Assembly: GCA_016806145.1 (NCBI GenBank)
Contig: CP063166.1
Location: 3,038,001 to 3,102,000 of the forward strand
Direction of reading: 5' to 3'
Length of the DNA: 64,000 nucleotides
From: Variovorax paradoxus
GTDB taxonomy: Bacteria > Pseudomonadota > Gammaproteobacteria > Burkholderiales > Burkholderiaceae_C
Shown here: positions 17,960-27,010 of the stretch, in pieces
Position numbering within the stretch: position 1 is the first letter of the stretch
How the letters are laid out: each line of letters opens with the position of its first letter
Notes under the pieces: model-generated
The model's input: only the letters and a program-made list of their open reading frames with translations
Databases searched by the model: none
Told to the model about the DNA's origin: nothing
Program-made: the position numbers and the translations under genes

Positions 17960-18661
17960 TCAAACGCCCTTCGCCGCGCTCACCAGCGCGGGCGCCGAGC
18001 GATAGCTCTCGGGGAAGAGCTTCTTCAGATCGTCGATCTTGGGCCAGTCGTTGACGACGATGTAGCCGTGATCCGGGTGCTTCGTGAGGAAGTCCTGGTG
18101 GTAGTCCTCGGCGGCGTAGAAGGGCTTGCCCGTCTCGATGGTGGTGGCGAGCGGCTTGCCAAAGGTCTTGGCCTGGTTCAACTGGGCGATGTAGGCCTTC
18201 GCGATGCGCGCCTGCTCGGCGTTCTCGGCGAACACGGTGGAGCGGTACTGGGTGCCGGAGTCGGGGCCCTGGCGGTTGAGTTCGGTCGGGTCGTGCGCGA
18301 CCGAGAAATAGATCTGCAGCAGCTTGCCGTAGCTGATCTGCTTCGGGTCGTAGGTGATGCGCACCGATTCGGCATGGCCGGTGCGGCCCGAGCCGACCTC
18401 GTCGTACTTGGCGGTCTTCGCATCGCCGCCCGCATAGCCCGAGACGGCGTTGCTCACGCCCTGCACGCGCTGGAACACGCCCTGCACGCCCCAGAAGCAG
18501 CCGCCCGCGAAGACGGCGGTTTCGGTCTTGGCGGCGGGTGGCGCGACGAGGTCGGCGGTGGGGGCGGGCACGCGGCGCGCGGGCTCGGCCGACGAGGGCA
18601 CGGCATGCCAGACCAGGGCCGCGGCGGCGAGGGTGGCGGCGGTGAATGCGAGGGATTTCAT
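17960..18661 (-). CDS. msrA: Peptide-methionine (S)-S-oxide reductase, exported MsrA
   Basis: 233 residues started at MKSLAFTAAT (18661), which gives a signal peptide ending near PSSAEP, so the enzyme acts in the periplasm. The catalytic motif GGCFWGVQGVFQRV and the substrate pattern GTQYRSTVF are intact. The cysteine in GCFWG is the only one in the protein, so it lacks the usual resolving cysteines and must be recharged by an external thiol or redox protein. It reduces methionine-S-sulfoxide in proteins. It stands 105 bases after the methionine-rich MXKDX gene and near the YedY/MsrP-like gene, forming a periplasmic methionine-repair group. Confidence 0.93.
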   Translation of the reverse strand: MKSLAFTAATLAAAALVWHAVPSSAEPARRVPAPTADLVAPPAAKTETAVFAGGCFWGVQGVFQRVQGVSNAVSGYAGGDAKTAKYDEVGSGRTGHAESVRITYDPKQISYGKLLQIYFSVAHDPTELNRQGPDSGTQYRSTVFAENAEQARIAKAYIAQLNQAKTFGKPLATTIETGKPFYAAEDYHQDFLTKHPDHGYIVVNDWPKIDDLKKLFPESYRSAPALVSAAKGV

Positions 18662-18766
18662 GGAGGATCCTTGAGGGGAGGTGGCCACGCGGGAGCGACC
18701 GCCGGAGGCGACATTGCCGCCGATTCCGGCGGCCGTCAATGCCGCGTCGGGTTCGGGTGCCTTTTC

Positions 18767-19018
18767 TTACTTCTTCATCGCGTCCTTGCCCATGGCATCC
18801 TTCTTCATCGCGTCCTTGGACATGGAGTCTTTGGCCATCGAGTCCTTCTTCATGCCGTCTTTCGACATGGAGTCCTTCGCCATCGAATCCTGCTTCATGG
18901 CATCTTTGGACATCGAGTCCTTGGCCATGCCATCCTTGGCCATCTCGTCGGCGGCAAAAGCGGAGGCGCCGGCGAAGGCGAGGCAGGTGGCGAGCAGGGT
19001 TGCGCTGAGCTTGTTCAT
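18767..19018 (-). CDS. Methionine-rich MXKDX pentapeptide-repeat secreted protein
   Basis: 83 residues: a signal peptide (1-22, ending SAFA) followed by 61 residues built from five-residue units of the type M-x-K-D-x. Twelve of the mature residues are methionine, lysine and aspartate fill most of the rest, and there are no aromatic residues or cysteines. Proteins of this pattern are known as pentapeptide MXKDX repeat proteins. In Azospira suillum a comparable periplasmic methionine-rich peptide (MrpX) is oxidised by hypochlorite and repaired by a YedY-type reductase. The gene lies between the molybdoenzyme and msrA on the same strand, which supports a sacrificial methionine-buffer role here. 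The role is inferred from context and composition. Confidence 0.85.
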   Translation of the reverse strand: MNKLSATLLATCLAFAGASAFAADEMAKDGMAKDSMSKDAMKQDSMAKDSMSKDGMKKDSMAKDSMSKDAMKKDAMGKDAMKK

Positions 19019-19123
19019 TGGGAAGTCTTTCGGGTTGAGGTTTCACTTTTCAAGAGAGGCGCGGTTCGTCGAGGAACACGGCCTCGCGCTTTCATCGGCA
19101 GGCGAATCGTCGCGGGCGACGAC

Positions 19124-19915
19124 TCAGCTCCCTCCGAACCAGTTGTAGCCCTGGTCTTCCCAGTAGCCACCTGAATAGGTATTGCTGACGAACATCGCCT
19201 GGATATGCTTGGGGTTCTTGTAGCCAAGCTTGGTCGGCATCCGCAGCTTCATCGGAAAGCCGTACTTCGGCGGCAGCACCTCGCCGTCGTAGGTCAGCGC
19301 CAGCAGGGTCTGAGGATGCAGCGCGGTCGCCATGTCGATGCTGGTGTAGTAGTCATCGGCGCACTTGAAGCCGACGTAGCGCGCGGTTATGTCGGCACCG
19401 ACGTGGCGCAGAAAATCGGCGAAGCGCACGCCGCCCCAGCGGCCGATGGCGCTCCAGCCTTCCACGCAGATATGGCGCGTGATCTGTTCGTGCTGCGGCA
19501 TGGCGCGCAGCTCGGGCAGGGTCCAGCGGCGCTTGTCGGCGACCAGGCCGGTCACCTCGAGCCGGTAGCTTTCCCCGTCGACCTCGCGGATCTCGTCCTC
19601 GCCGTAGTAGGCATTGAACGGAAACGGCCGCGTGATCATCGAGGCGGGATAGGTCTCGGCGAGCTGCGTGGGGCTGAAGATCAGGCCTTGCACCTTGTCG
19701 TTGATGCGCGAGATCTTCGAGAGCGCGGCTTCGACGTGGGTGTCGTCGCTGATGCTGCAGCCTGTGAGCAGTGACAGGCCACCCAGGGTCAGTGAGCGTT
19801 GAAGGAAGGCGCGGCGTTCGGGGCGGTCGATCTTCTTCGCGATCAGTTGGCGGGCTTCTTTCACCACTGCCTCGCTGTCGACGGCGGTCATCCTTGGGGC
19901 TTTGAAGATTCTCAT
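19124..19915 (-). CDS. YedY/MsrP-like molybdopterin-dependent oxidoreductase
   Basis: 263 residues. A Tat-like motif ERRAFLQRS lies at residues 33-41 and is followed by a hydrophobic stretch ending in LLTGC, a possible lipobox at Cys53. The sulfite-oxidase-fold domain follows, with the molybdenum-ligand cysteine in TRHICVEGWSAIGRWGG (Cys150) and the closing YPPKYG-like turn PPKYGFPMKLRMP. MsrP reduces methionine sulfoxide in periplasmic proteins with electrons from a membrane cytochrome. This copy is shorter than E. coli MsrP (about 330 residues), so the name is given as MsrP-like. The upstream cytochrome b gene is its probable electron donor and the MXKDX protein and MsrA follow. Confidence 0.82.
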   Translation of the reverse strand: MRIFKAPRMTAVDSEAVVKEARQLIAKKIDRPERRAFLQRSLTLGGLSLLTGCSISDDTHVEAALSKISRINDKVQGLIFSPTQLAETYPASMITRPFPFNAYYGEDEIREVDGESYRLEVTGLVADKRRWTLPELRAMPQHEQITRHICVEGWSAIGRWGGVRFADFLRHVGADITARYVGFKCADDYYTSIDMATALHPQTLLALTYDGEVLPPKYGFPMKLRMPTKLGYKNPKHIQAMFVSNTYSGGYWEDQGYNWFGGS

Positions 19916-19945
19916 GTCGGGTGGTTGTCGTTTGGGTTCGTGGCG

Positions 19946-20041
19946 CGTGCACAGGACAGCGGGTACTTCCCTCCGCGAATGTCCCCCGCCTTCGGCTCCT
20001 CCTTTATTTCGCTGCGGGAAGCACCCGCTGCCCTGTGCACG
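19946..20041. repeat. Long hairpin repeat, copy A
   Basis: The two ends form a stem of about 26 base pairs with two mismatches (19946-19971 against 20016-20041) around a 44-base core. The core reads CTCCGCGAATGTCCCCCG at its left and CCTTTATTTCGCTGCGG at its right. An inverted relative lies 45 bases further on. The core is nearly the same in both copies, while the outer stem sequences differ but remain self-complementary. It fills most of the gap between the cytochrome b and molybdoenzyme genes. Confidence 0.75.
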
Positions 20042-20085
20042 TGGACGCAGCGGTTGTGCAGCCGGTTCGACCGGCGCGTCCCAGG

Positions 20086-20177
20086 CTCACGTCGATGGGG
20101 TACTCCCCGCAGCGAAATAAAGGAGGAGGCCGAAGGCCGGGGGACATTCGCGGAGGGGAGTACCCCGTCGGCGTGAG
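20086..20177. repeat. Long hairpin repeat, copy B, inverted relative to copy A
   Basis: The arms at 20086-20108 and 20155-20177 pair over 23 positions with two mismatches and enclose the reverse complement of the copy A core. The shared inner stem is GGGTACTCCCC with its complement; the outer stem is CTCACGTCGAT, unlike copy A. Maintenance of pairing despite different arm sequence suggests the hairpin itself is under selection or is needed for spread. No coding sequence is involved. It ends 36 bases before the cytochrome b stop codon region. Confidence 0.75.
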
Positions 20178-20213
20178 CCCGCCCCGAACGCAGCACATCA
20201 AGAACCAGGGCGT

Positions 20214-20849
20214 TCATTTCAGACCCCGAGAAGAACGACCCCAAAAAACCATCGCAAGCAAGGTGCGCGGAACCAGCGCCACCATCACCAGATGCACCAC
20301 GACAAAGGCAACCAAAGAGGCCATGCCGAAGAAGTGAATGCGCCGTGCGAACTCGTAGCCACCCAACAGATCGCGCAACACAGCGAACTGCACCGACTTC
20401 CAGAGCACCAGCCCCGACAGCACGATCAAGACGATGTCGAGCATCACGAACAGATAGGCCAGCCGTTGCACGTTGTTGTAGCGGCGCGGATCGGCATGCG
20501 AGAGCCGCCCCTTGAGCGCCGACAGCGCGTCGTGCCACACACCGCCGGGCGTGACCGGAAAGAATTTGGTGGCCAGCCGTCCGCTCGCGATGTTGAGCGC
20601 CAGGTAGACGAAGCCGTTGAACACCAGCAGCCACATCGCCGCGAAGTGCCACTGCAGCGCCCCGCCGAGCCAGCCGCCGAGCGTTGCCCCGGACGGAAAG
20701 GTGAAGGGAAAGAAGGGCGCCGCGTTGTAGATGCGCCAGCCGCTCGTCACCAGCATCAGCACCGCCAGCGCGTTGAGCCAGTGCGTGATGCGCATCCACA
20801 GCGGATGGATGGGACGGGTGTCCGGGGCGGCGAGGGCGGTGCTGTTCAT
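20214..20849 (-). CDS. b561-type membrane cytochrome b (electron donor to the MsrP-like enzyme)
   Basis: 211 residues with four or five transmembrane segments (about 18-38, 65-90, 125-150, 170-200). Likely haem-ligand histidines appear in PLWMRITHWLNALAV, GGALQWHFAAMWLL and RRIHFFGMASLVAFVVVHL. It resembles the cytochrome b subunits of Ni/Fe hydrogenases and thiosulfate reductases rather than the MsrQ/YedZ fold. Its place upstream of the molybdoenzyme gene on the same strand suggests it carries quinol electrons across the inner membrane to that enzyme. A start at 20870 is also possible. It is divergent from the two-component regulator genes. Confidence 0.82.
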   Translation of the reverse strand: MNSTALAAPDTRPIHPLWMRITHWLNALAVLMLVTSGWRIYNAAPFFPFTFPSGATLGGWLGGALQWHFAAMWLLVFNGFVYLALNIASGRLATKFFPVTPGGVWHDALSALKGRLSHADPRRYNNVQRLAYLFVMLDIVLIVLSGLVLWKSVQFAVLRDLLGGYEFARRIHFFGMASLVAFVVVHLVMVALVPRTLLAMVFWGRSSRGLK

Positions 20850-20884
20850 GGGGCGGATTCTTGGGCCCACCCCCTGGCCGATTC

Positions 20885-20911
20885 ATCACGCAAAGTTCAA
20901 AGAATCGTGAT
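20885..20911. promoter_or_regulatory. Inverted repeat between cytochrome b and response-regulator genes
   Basis: ATCACG and CGTGAT are perfectly inverted with 15 bases between, in the 97-base divergent gap. This is a candidate binding site for the adjacent OmpR-type regulator controlling both directions. It is short, so chance occurrence cannot be excluded. Confidence 0.35.
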
Positions 20912-20946
20912 AACTCGGGAATCCGTATCGCGGGACAATCGGCGCC

Positions 20947-21678
20947 ATGGACACCCCCAAGCGCGTGCTGCTGGTCGAAGACGACGCCCATATCGCCGAA
21001 CTGTTGCGCATGCACCTGCGCGACGAAGGCTATGCGGTGGTGCATGCGGCCGATGGGCACGCGGGCCTGCGCGAACTCGAGCGCGGCCAGTGGGACGCGT
21101 TGGTGCTTGACCTCATGCTGCCCGGAATCGACGGGCTCGAGATCTGCCGCCGCGCACGCGCCATGGCACGTTACACCCCGATCATCATCATCAGCGCGCG
21201 CTCGAGCGAGGTGCACCGCATCCTCGGCCTCGAGCTCGGCGCCGACGACTATCTGGCCAAGCCCTTCTCGGTGCTCGAGCTGGTGGCGCGCGTGAAGGCG
21301 CTGATCCGCCGCACCGATGCGCTGGCGCGCAATGCGCGGCTGGAGTCGGGCAGCCTCGCGCTCGGCAACCTCGAGATCGAGCCGCTCGCACGCGAGGTGC
21401 GCGTGGACGGCAAGCCCATCGAGCTCACGCCGCGCGAGTTCGACCTGCTGTATTTTTTCGCGCGCCACCCGGGCAAGGTGTTCTCGCGGCTCGACCTGCT
21501 CAACCAGGTCTGGGGCTACCAGCATGACGGCTACGAGCACACCGTCAACACCCACATCAACCGGCTGCGCACCAAGGTCGAGGCGGACCCGGCCGCGCCG
21601 CGGCGCATCCTCACCGTGTGGGGCCGCGGCTACAAGCTCTCGGCCACGGCCGATGGCAAGGACGAGGGCGCCGCATGA
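20947..21678 (+). CDS. OmpR/PhoB-family response regulator
   Basis: 243 residues: a receiver domain (6-120) with acidic pocket VEDD, phosphoacceptor Asp55 in LVLDLMLPG and the conserved lysine in YLAKPFS, then a winged-helix DNA-binding domain (about 145-240, [18 protein letters not shown]). Its stop overlaps the start of the histidine kinase gene (ATGA), so they are co-translated. It is divergent from the cytochrome b/molybdoenzyme/MXKDX/MsrA set and is the most likely regulator of that set. The stimulus (oxidant or envelope damage) is inference. Confidence 0.92.
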   Translation: MDTPKRVLLVEDDAHIAELLRMHLRDEGYAVVHAADGHAGLRELERGQWDALVLDLMLPGIDGLEICRRARAMARYTPIIIISARSSEVHRILGLELGADDYLAKPFSVLELVARVKALIRRTDALARNARLESGSLALGNLEIEPLAREVRVDGKPIELTPREFDLLYFFARHPGKVFSRLDLLNQVWGYQHDGYEHTVNTHINRLRTKVEADPAAPRRILTVWGRGYKLSATADGKDEGAA

Positions 21679-23168
21679 TGGGCTGGGCCACGCTCTCGCG
21701 CCGGCTGTCGCTGGTGTTCGCGCTGCTGCTGCTGGTGTGCTGCGGCGCCTCGGCCTGGCTGCAGGTGCGCGCGAACGGGCGTCACGAGCAGGAGGTGATC
21801 CAGCGCCTGTCGGGCGGCCTGGCCGCGCACATCGCCGAGAACGCCGAGCTGATGCGCCCGGGCGGGCTCGACCCGGCCGCGGTCAAGCGACTGTTCGACC
21901 AGCTGATGGCCGTCAACCCCAGCGTCGAGGTCTACCTGCTCGCGCTCGACGGCCGCATCGAGGCCCAGGCCGCGCCCGAGGGGCACCTCAAGCGCGACCG
22001 CGTCGACCTCGCGCCCGTGCGGCGTCTGCTGGCCGGCGCGCCGATGCCGATCCTCGGCGACGATCCGCGCAACCTGCAGACCGCCAAGGTCTTCAGCGCC
22101 GCGCCGCTGCGCATGGACGGCCGCGACGCCGGCTATGTCTATGTCGTGCTGCAGGGCGAGGACCACGATGCGCTCGCCGCGCACGTGGCGGCCGACAACG
22201 CGCTGCGCACCACGCTGTGGTCGATGGGGCTGGTGGCGCTGCTCGGGCTGGTCGCGGGCACGGCCGCGTTCTGGCTCATCACGCGGCCGCTGCGCGAACT
22301 CACGGCCGCGGTGCGGCGCTTCGAGACCGAGGGCATCGATGCGATCGAGGGCCAGGCGCCGACGCTGGAGCGCATCGCGCGTGGCGGCGGCGAGATCGCC
22401 TTGCTGGCGCAGGCCTTCGCGCAGATGACGCGGCGCATCGCCGAGCAGTGGCGCGAGCTCACCTTGCAGGACCAGCAGCGGCGCGAGCTGTTCGCCAACG
22501 TCTCGCACGACCTGCGCACGCCGCTGACCTCGCTGCACGGCTACCTCGAGACCTTGCGCCTGAAGGCCGGCACGCTCGACGAGGAGGAGCGCCGCCGCTA
22601 CCTCGACATCGCGCTCGACCAGAGCCGCAAGGTGGGGCGGCTCGCGCAGGAGCTGTTCGAGCTGGCGCGGCTCGAGTACGGCGTGGTCAAGCCCGAGAAG
22701 GAGCGTTTCGCGCTGGCCGACCTGGTGCAGGACGTGTTCCAGAAGTTCGAGCTCGCGGCCGAGTCGCGGCAGCAGAAGCTGCGTCCCGACATCGCGCCGG
22801 GCCTGCCGGTGGTGTCGGCCGACCTCGGGATGATCGAGCGCGTGCTGACCAACCTGCTCGACAACGCGATCCGCCACACGCCGGCCGGCGGCGAGATCGT
22901 AGTGCAACTGCGAGCGGCCAGCGGCGACGAGGGCACGGGCGTGACGGTGCAGGTCAGCGACACCGGGCCCGGCATTCCGCGCGAGCTGCAGCCCGGCCTG
23001 TTCAAGCGCCCGGCCTTCACCGGCAGCGTGCGCAGCGACGGCTCGGGCGGCGGCGGGCTGGGGCTGGTGTTCGTGCAGCGCATCCTGCAGTTGCATGGCA
23101 GCGACATCCGGCTGGTGCCGCAGGCCGGACGCGGCGCGGTGTTCCGCTTCCGGCTCTCGGGCGCCTGA
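21675..23168 (+). CDS. Membrane sensor histidine kinase
   Basis: 497 residues. Two transmembrane helices (about 11-30 and 183-205) bracket a periplasmic sensor of some 150 residues without a recognisable named domain. A HAMP linker follows (about 206-265), then HisKA with phosphoacceptor His278 in [20 protein letters not shown]. The ATPase domain has [23 protein letters not shown] and GGGGLGLVF. The ATG at 21675 overlaps the response-regulator stop. An external signal, possibly oxidant exposure, would be passed to the partner regulator. Confidence 0.92.
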   Translation: MMGWATLSRRLSLVFALLLLVCCGASAWLQVRANGRHEQEVIQRLSGGLAAHIAENAELMRPGGLDPAAVKRLFDQLMAVNPSVEVYLLALDGRIEAQAAPEGHLKRDRVDLAPVRRLLAGAPMPILGDDPRNLQTAKVFSAAPLRMDGRDAGYVYVVLQGEDHDALAAHVAADNALRTTLWSMGLVALLGLVAGTAAFWLITRPLRELTAAVRRFETEGIDAIEGQAPTLERIARGGGEIALLAQAFAQMTRRIAEQWRELTLQDQQRRELFANVSHDLRTPLTSLHGYLETLRLKAGTLDEEERRRYLDIALDQSRKVGRLAQELFELARLEYGVVKPEKERFALADLVQDVFQKFELAAESRQQKLRPDIAPGLPVVSADLGMIERVLTNLLDNAIRHTPAGGEIVVQLRAASGDEGTGVTVQVSDTGPGIPRELQPGLFKRPAFTGSVRSDGSGGGGLGLVFVQRILQLHGSDIRLVPQAGRGAVFRFRLSGA

Positions 23169-23284
23169 GCACGGGGCGCATCGGTGCAAGCGCCGGTTGC
23201 GCGCGCGGCGGCCGATGCTACAAGCGGATGCGGGACGCAGGCACGTCGACCTGCGACCGACGATCCACCCAGGAGACACCGCCC

Positions 23285-24208
23285 ATGCCCGACTTCCGCA
23301 CCGTCGTCATCGACAAGGACCCGCAGCATCCGCGCATCGCGCGCCTCGTGCTCAATCGCCCCGAGAAGCTCAACGCCATCGCCGAGACCACGCCCACCGA
23401 CATCCGCCACGCGGTGGAGTGGGCGCAGGCCGAAGACGCGGTGCACGTGATCGTGGTCGAGGGCGCGGGCCGCGCCTTCTGTGCCGGCTACGACCTCGGC
23501 GACTATGCCGAGGGCCACGGGCGCGAGGGGCAGGGCGAGCATCCGTGCCGGCAGGAGAAGACGCCGTGGGACCCGATGCTCGACTACGCCGCGATGAAGC
23601 GCAACACCGACGACTTCATGGCGCTGTGGCGCTGCACCAAGCCGACCATCGCCAAGGTGCATGGCTATGCCGTGGCCGGCGGCAGCGACATCGCGCTGTG
23701 CTGCGACCTGCTGACCATGGCCGACGATGCGCGCATCGGCTACATGCCCACGCGCGTGTGGGGCTGCCCGACCACGGCCATGTGGACCTACAGGCTCGGC
23801 GCGCTGCGCGCCAAGCAGCTGATGTTCACCGGCGACACCATCGACGGCGCGCAGGCGGCCGACTGGGGCCTCGCCAACTTCGCGGTGCCGGCCGAGGAAC
23901 TCGACGCCGCCACGCTGAAGCTCGCGCTGCGCATCGCGGGCGTGCCGCGCTCGCACCTGATGATGCACAAGCTGGTCGTCAACCAGGTCTGGCACTCGAT
24001 GGGCCTGGAGCAGAGCCAGATGTTCGCCACCGTGTTCGACGGCATCACGCGCCACAACCCCGAGGGCATGTGGTTCCGCCGCCAGGCCGAGGCCGAGGGC
24101 TTCAAGAGCGCGGTGCAGTGGCGCGACAGCGGGCGCGACATCCCCGAGGGCGACGAGGCGAGGGCGCTGATCGCGGTGCTCGAGGCGAAGCTGGCCGCGC
24201 GCTCCTGA
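23285..24208 (+). CDS. Enoyl-CoA hydratase/isomerase family (crotonase) protein
   Basis: 307 residues started at [10 protein letters not shown]. The crotonase fold is shown by [13 protein letters not shown], the oxyanion-hole segment [15 protein letters not shown] and [18 protein letters not shown]. The usual second catalytic glutamate position reads [10 protein letters not shown], so the exact reaction (hydration, isomerisation or hydrolysis) cannot be assigned. The protein is slightly longer than typical hydratases (about 260) because of an insertion near residues 75-115. It stands alone after the kinase gene. Confidence 0.82.
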   Translation: MPDFRTVVIDKDPQHPRIARLVLNRPEKLNAIAETTPTDIRHAVEWAQAEDAVHVIVVEGAGRAFCAGYDLGDYAEGHGREGQGEHPCRQEKTPWDPMLDYAAMKRNTDDFMALWRCTKPTIAKVHGYAVAGGSDIALCCDLLTMADDARIGYMPTRVWGCPTTAMWTYRLGALRAKQLMFTGDTIDGAQAADWGLANFAVPAEELDAATLKLALRIAGVPRSHLMMHKLVVNQVWHSMGLEQSQMFATVFDGITRHNPEGMWFRRQAEAEGFKSAVQWRDSGRDIPEGDEARALIAVLEAKLAARS

Positions 24209-24274
24209 GCGCGCGCGGCTGCGGCAACGGACGACGGCGGGAGCGGTCCGAAGACCGCTGCCGTCCCTTGCCGC

Positions 24275-25797
24275 TCAGGGCGGGCAGGGATGCGCGCCGG
24301 CCGCCACGGTGCGCGAGGCGATGCTCGTCTCGTCCACCGCGCCGAGCGGACGGGTGAACTTGCAGCCATAGGCCGGATCGGCCACCGTCGCCGCGGTCAC
24401 CACGTCGTCGCCCGCGGGCTTCACGCCGTCGCGCTCCCACTTGATCATCGCGTCGAAGGCCTCGACCTGCTCGGCCTGTGTGAAGTCGCAATGGGTGATG
24501 CCGCGCACCGCGCGCTGCACCAGCCAGCCGCTGTTGCCCTTGGCCGCCACGCGCTTGTTGTAGATCTGCTCCATGCTGAAGGGCACGTAGAGGTCGCCGA
24601 GCGTGTGCAGGGTGACCACCGGGATCTTGAACTCGCCGTTGGCCTTGGGAATCCAGCGCAGTCCGTCGCGGCGCAGGCGGTTGGCATCGGGCACGGCGGT
24701 GAGCTTGAGCACCGAGCCGTTGAGCGCCGTCGAGCCGGCCGCATCGCCTTCGATGGTGTAGGTGAAGCGGTTGGTGTCGAGCGTGCTCTTGTTGAGGATG
24801 CCGTTGACCGTGCCGTCGCTGCCGAGCACGCCCCACACGAAGGCGAAGGAGCCGCCCGACTTGAAGCCGAGGTCGAACATCGGACGGGGGCCACCGGTGA
24901 GGTTCTCGATCACCGAGGCGTACTTGGTGCCGGTGGGCGTGGTGGTGATGTTGGGGATCGGCGAGACCGTGAAGTCGGTGAACAGCGTGCCCGTGACCTG
25001 CGCCGCGATGTCCGACCAGTTCACCGTCGGGTACTTAGGCAGCCCCGCCAGCGCCTGCGCCGTGACCTGCGCGCCCGCGAAGTAGTCGAACAGCTCGGTG
25101 TCGCCGACCACGCCGCACATCGGCACCGCGCCGTTGTAGCGCACCTTGTGGTTGGCCGTGGCATAGGCCTCGTCCTCGATCGCCGCGGCCGTGATGTGGC
25201 CGCCCATCGAGTGGCCGGTGATGTAGATCTTCGACGGCGCGGCGAGCTCGCGGCCATTGGCCTTGGCGATCTTGTTGAACTCCAGCGCCAGCGCGTTGGT
25301 GTCCTCCACGCCCACGCGCACGTCGTAGAAGTTCTTGCTGTAGCTCGAGGCGGCCCAGGCATAGCCGTTCTGGATCAGGTAGCGGCGGATCGAGGGATTG
25401 CTGACCGCGAGCACGTTGCCTTCGCCGGCATAGCCGTGCGCGTACATCACGAGCTTGCCGTTCCAGTTGGCCGGCACCTCCACGCGGTAGGCCGCGCCGC
25501 CGAGCACGCCGGCCCAGCGGCTGGTGGTGGCGTTGTCGATCGCGTCGCCGGCGGCGGCGGCCAGGGCCGTGAAGGTGGTGGCCGCGGCATCGGCCGGCGC
25601 GAAGGAATTGCGGTCGTCCTGCGCGCGGCGTTCCTCGGGCGCGGGGGTGCGGGCGGCGGCGGGGGCGGCGCCGGCGGCGCGGGGGCGGGCGCGGGCGGCA
25701 CGATCGGGAAGACGGCGCCACCGCCGCCTCCGCCGCCGCAGGAAGCGGCGGCGATGCTGGCGGCGATGACGATGAGCTTGAGGCGCGCGGAATGCAT
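24275..25797 (-). pseudogene. Secreted lipoprotein alpha/beta hydrolase, broken by a one-base deletion
   Basis: Translation from MHSARLKLIVIAAS (25797) gives a lipoprotein signal ending in AASC, seven glycines and a proline-rich spacer, then runs out of frame. The hydrolase continues one frame over, through RNSFAPADAAATTF, NWNGKLVMYAHGYAGEG and nucleophile motif ITGHSMGGHITAAA, to a C-terminal catalytic part with LHTLGDLYVPFS and THCDFTQAEQ. One extra base in the G-run at 25643-25647 would restore a 507-residue protein. The domain resembles secreted polyester or lipid hydrolases. The intact downstream sequence suggests an assembly error or very recent mutation. Confidence 0.75.
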
Positions 25798-25987
25798 GGT
25801 TCGTTGTCTCCGTTTTCTGGGGGCGAGGAATGCCGGCCGCCGTCGTCGGGAGGTGCCCATGAAGCTGGCACGACCGTGCTTTTCTTTCGGGCCGGCGGGG
25901 CAGCGTAGAGGCGCCGCCCCTGCAATCGGTGGGGGCTTTCCCGTAGCCGCTATCGCCTGCGCGACAGCAGCGCCGCGCGCGGCGCGC

Positions 25988-26890
25988 TCAGTTGCGCCGG
26001 CGCGTGACCGTCACCGTGGCCTCGAGGCCTTCGTAGGCCTCGGCCGGGCCGTACCAGCTGCCCGAGATCGGCGCGCCCTGGGCCGGGTCGCGCGTCACGC
26101 CGACGCGGATCAACTGGCCGCTGCCCATGAGGTTGTTGGTCGGATCGAACGCGACCCAGCCCGCGCCCGGCAGGTAGGCCTGCAGCCAGGCATGGGTGGT
26201 GCCGGCGCCGGTCATGGCCTCGCCCTTGGCCTGCACCGTGCTGTCGAGCGCGGCGTCGTAGATGTAGCCCGAGACGAAGCGCGTGGCGATGCCCAGGCGG
26301 CGCACCGCCTCCATCATCAGCAGAGCGTAGTCGCGGCAGCTGCCGCTGCCCAGCGCCAGTGTCTCGAGCGGCGTCTGCGTGCCTTCCTCGTCGCGCGCCA
26401 GGTACTCGAGGCTCTGGCCGATGTGGGCGTTCATGCGCGTGAGCACCTCGCGCGTGCTGTTGGGCTTGTCGGTGTGCAGGAACTGGTGGGCCCAGCGGAT
26501 CAGCGTGCCGTCGGGGTCGTCGTGGTGCGGGCGCAGGTAGTGCTCGAGGTCGAGCCGGTCCTGCAGCGAATAGGCGAAGGGCAGGAACTCCGCGGCCGGG
26601 TCGATCGCGAGCTGGTCCTGCGCGGCCGCAGGCACGGTCTCGATGGTGAACGAGCAGACGATGCGCAGCTCGGTGGCCTCGCCCATCGGCTGCACCAGCG
26701 CCACCGAGTTGGAATGCGGGTCCTGGATCAGCCGCGTGTGGGCCGACGGGCTCACCTGCAGGTCGGTGGCCAGCACGCGCAGGTCGTGGCTGTCGCGCGG
26801 GCGGAACATCACGCGGTGCAGCCCGAAGCTGACCGGCTCGTTGTAGCGGTAGATCGTGGTGTGGCGGATGTCGTACTGGGTGCTGGGCAT
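25988..26890 (-). CDS. Transglutaminase-like cysteine protease family protein
   Basis: 300 residues. An N-terminal bacterial transglutaminase beta domain (about 5-85, IRHTTIYRYNEPVSFG) precedes the papain-like core with catalytic cysteine in GSGSCRDYALLMME (Cys185), histidine in GTTHAWLQAYLPG and aspartate in VAFDPTNN. No signal peptide is visible, so it is probably cytoplasmic. Such proteins often accompany circularly permuted ATP-grasp and alpha-E genes in peptide or amide metabolism, but those partners are absent here. The substrate is unknown. Confidence 0.87.
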   Translation of the reverse strand: MPSTQYDIRHTTIYRYNEPVSFGLHRVMFRPRDSHDLRVLATDLQVSPSAHTRLIQDPHSNSVALVQPMGEATELRIVCSFTIETVPAAAQDQLAIDPAAEFLPFAYSLQDRLDLEHYLRPHHDDPDGTLIRWAHQFLHTDKPNSTREVLTRMNAHIGQSLEYLARDEEGTQTPLETLALGSGSCRDYALLMMEAVRRLGIATRFVSGYIYDAALDSTVQAKGEAMTGAGTTHAWLQAYLPGAGWVAFDPTNNLMGSGQLIRVGVTRDPAQGAPISGSWYGPAEAYEGLEATVTVTRRRN

Positions 26891-27010
26891 GGGGCATTCT
26901 CCTGCGTTCGTGTGTCGCCGGACATGTCCGTGGCGACGGGGCCGGCAGGACTGCCGCATAATCCGCGCCCCCTCGGCCCGCGTGGCCGCACCGTTCGCCC
27001 ATGGAGGACC

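Noticed and set aside
18662..18739. N-terminal extension of MsrA by 26 residues
   Set aside because: The downstream ATG at 18661 gives a clean signal peptide and the extension is rich in G, A and S without one.
19946..20177. Insertion sequence or MITE between the cytochrome and molybdoenzyme genes
   Set aside because: No transposase remnant or target-site duplication is evident, and the arms differ between copies, so I list hairpin repeats instead.
20214..20849. MsrQ (YedZ) as the partner of the molybdoenzyme
   Set aside because: The helix and histidine layout resembles cytochrome b561/hydrogenase cytochrome b rather than the MsrQ family.
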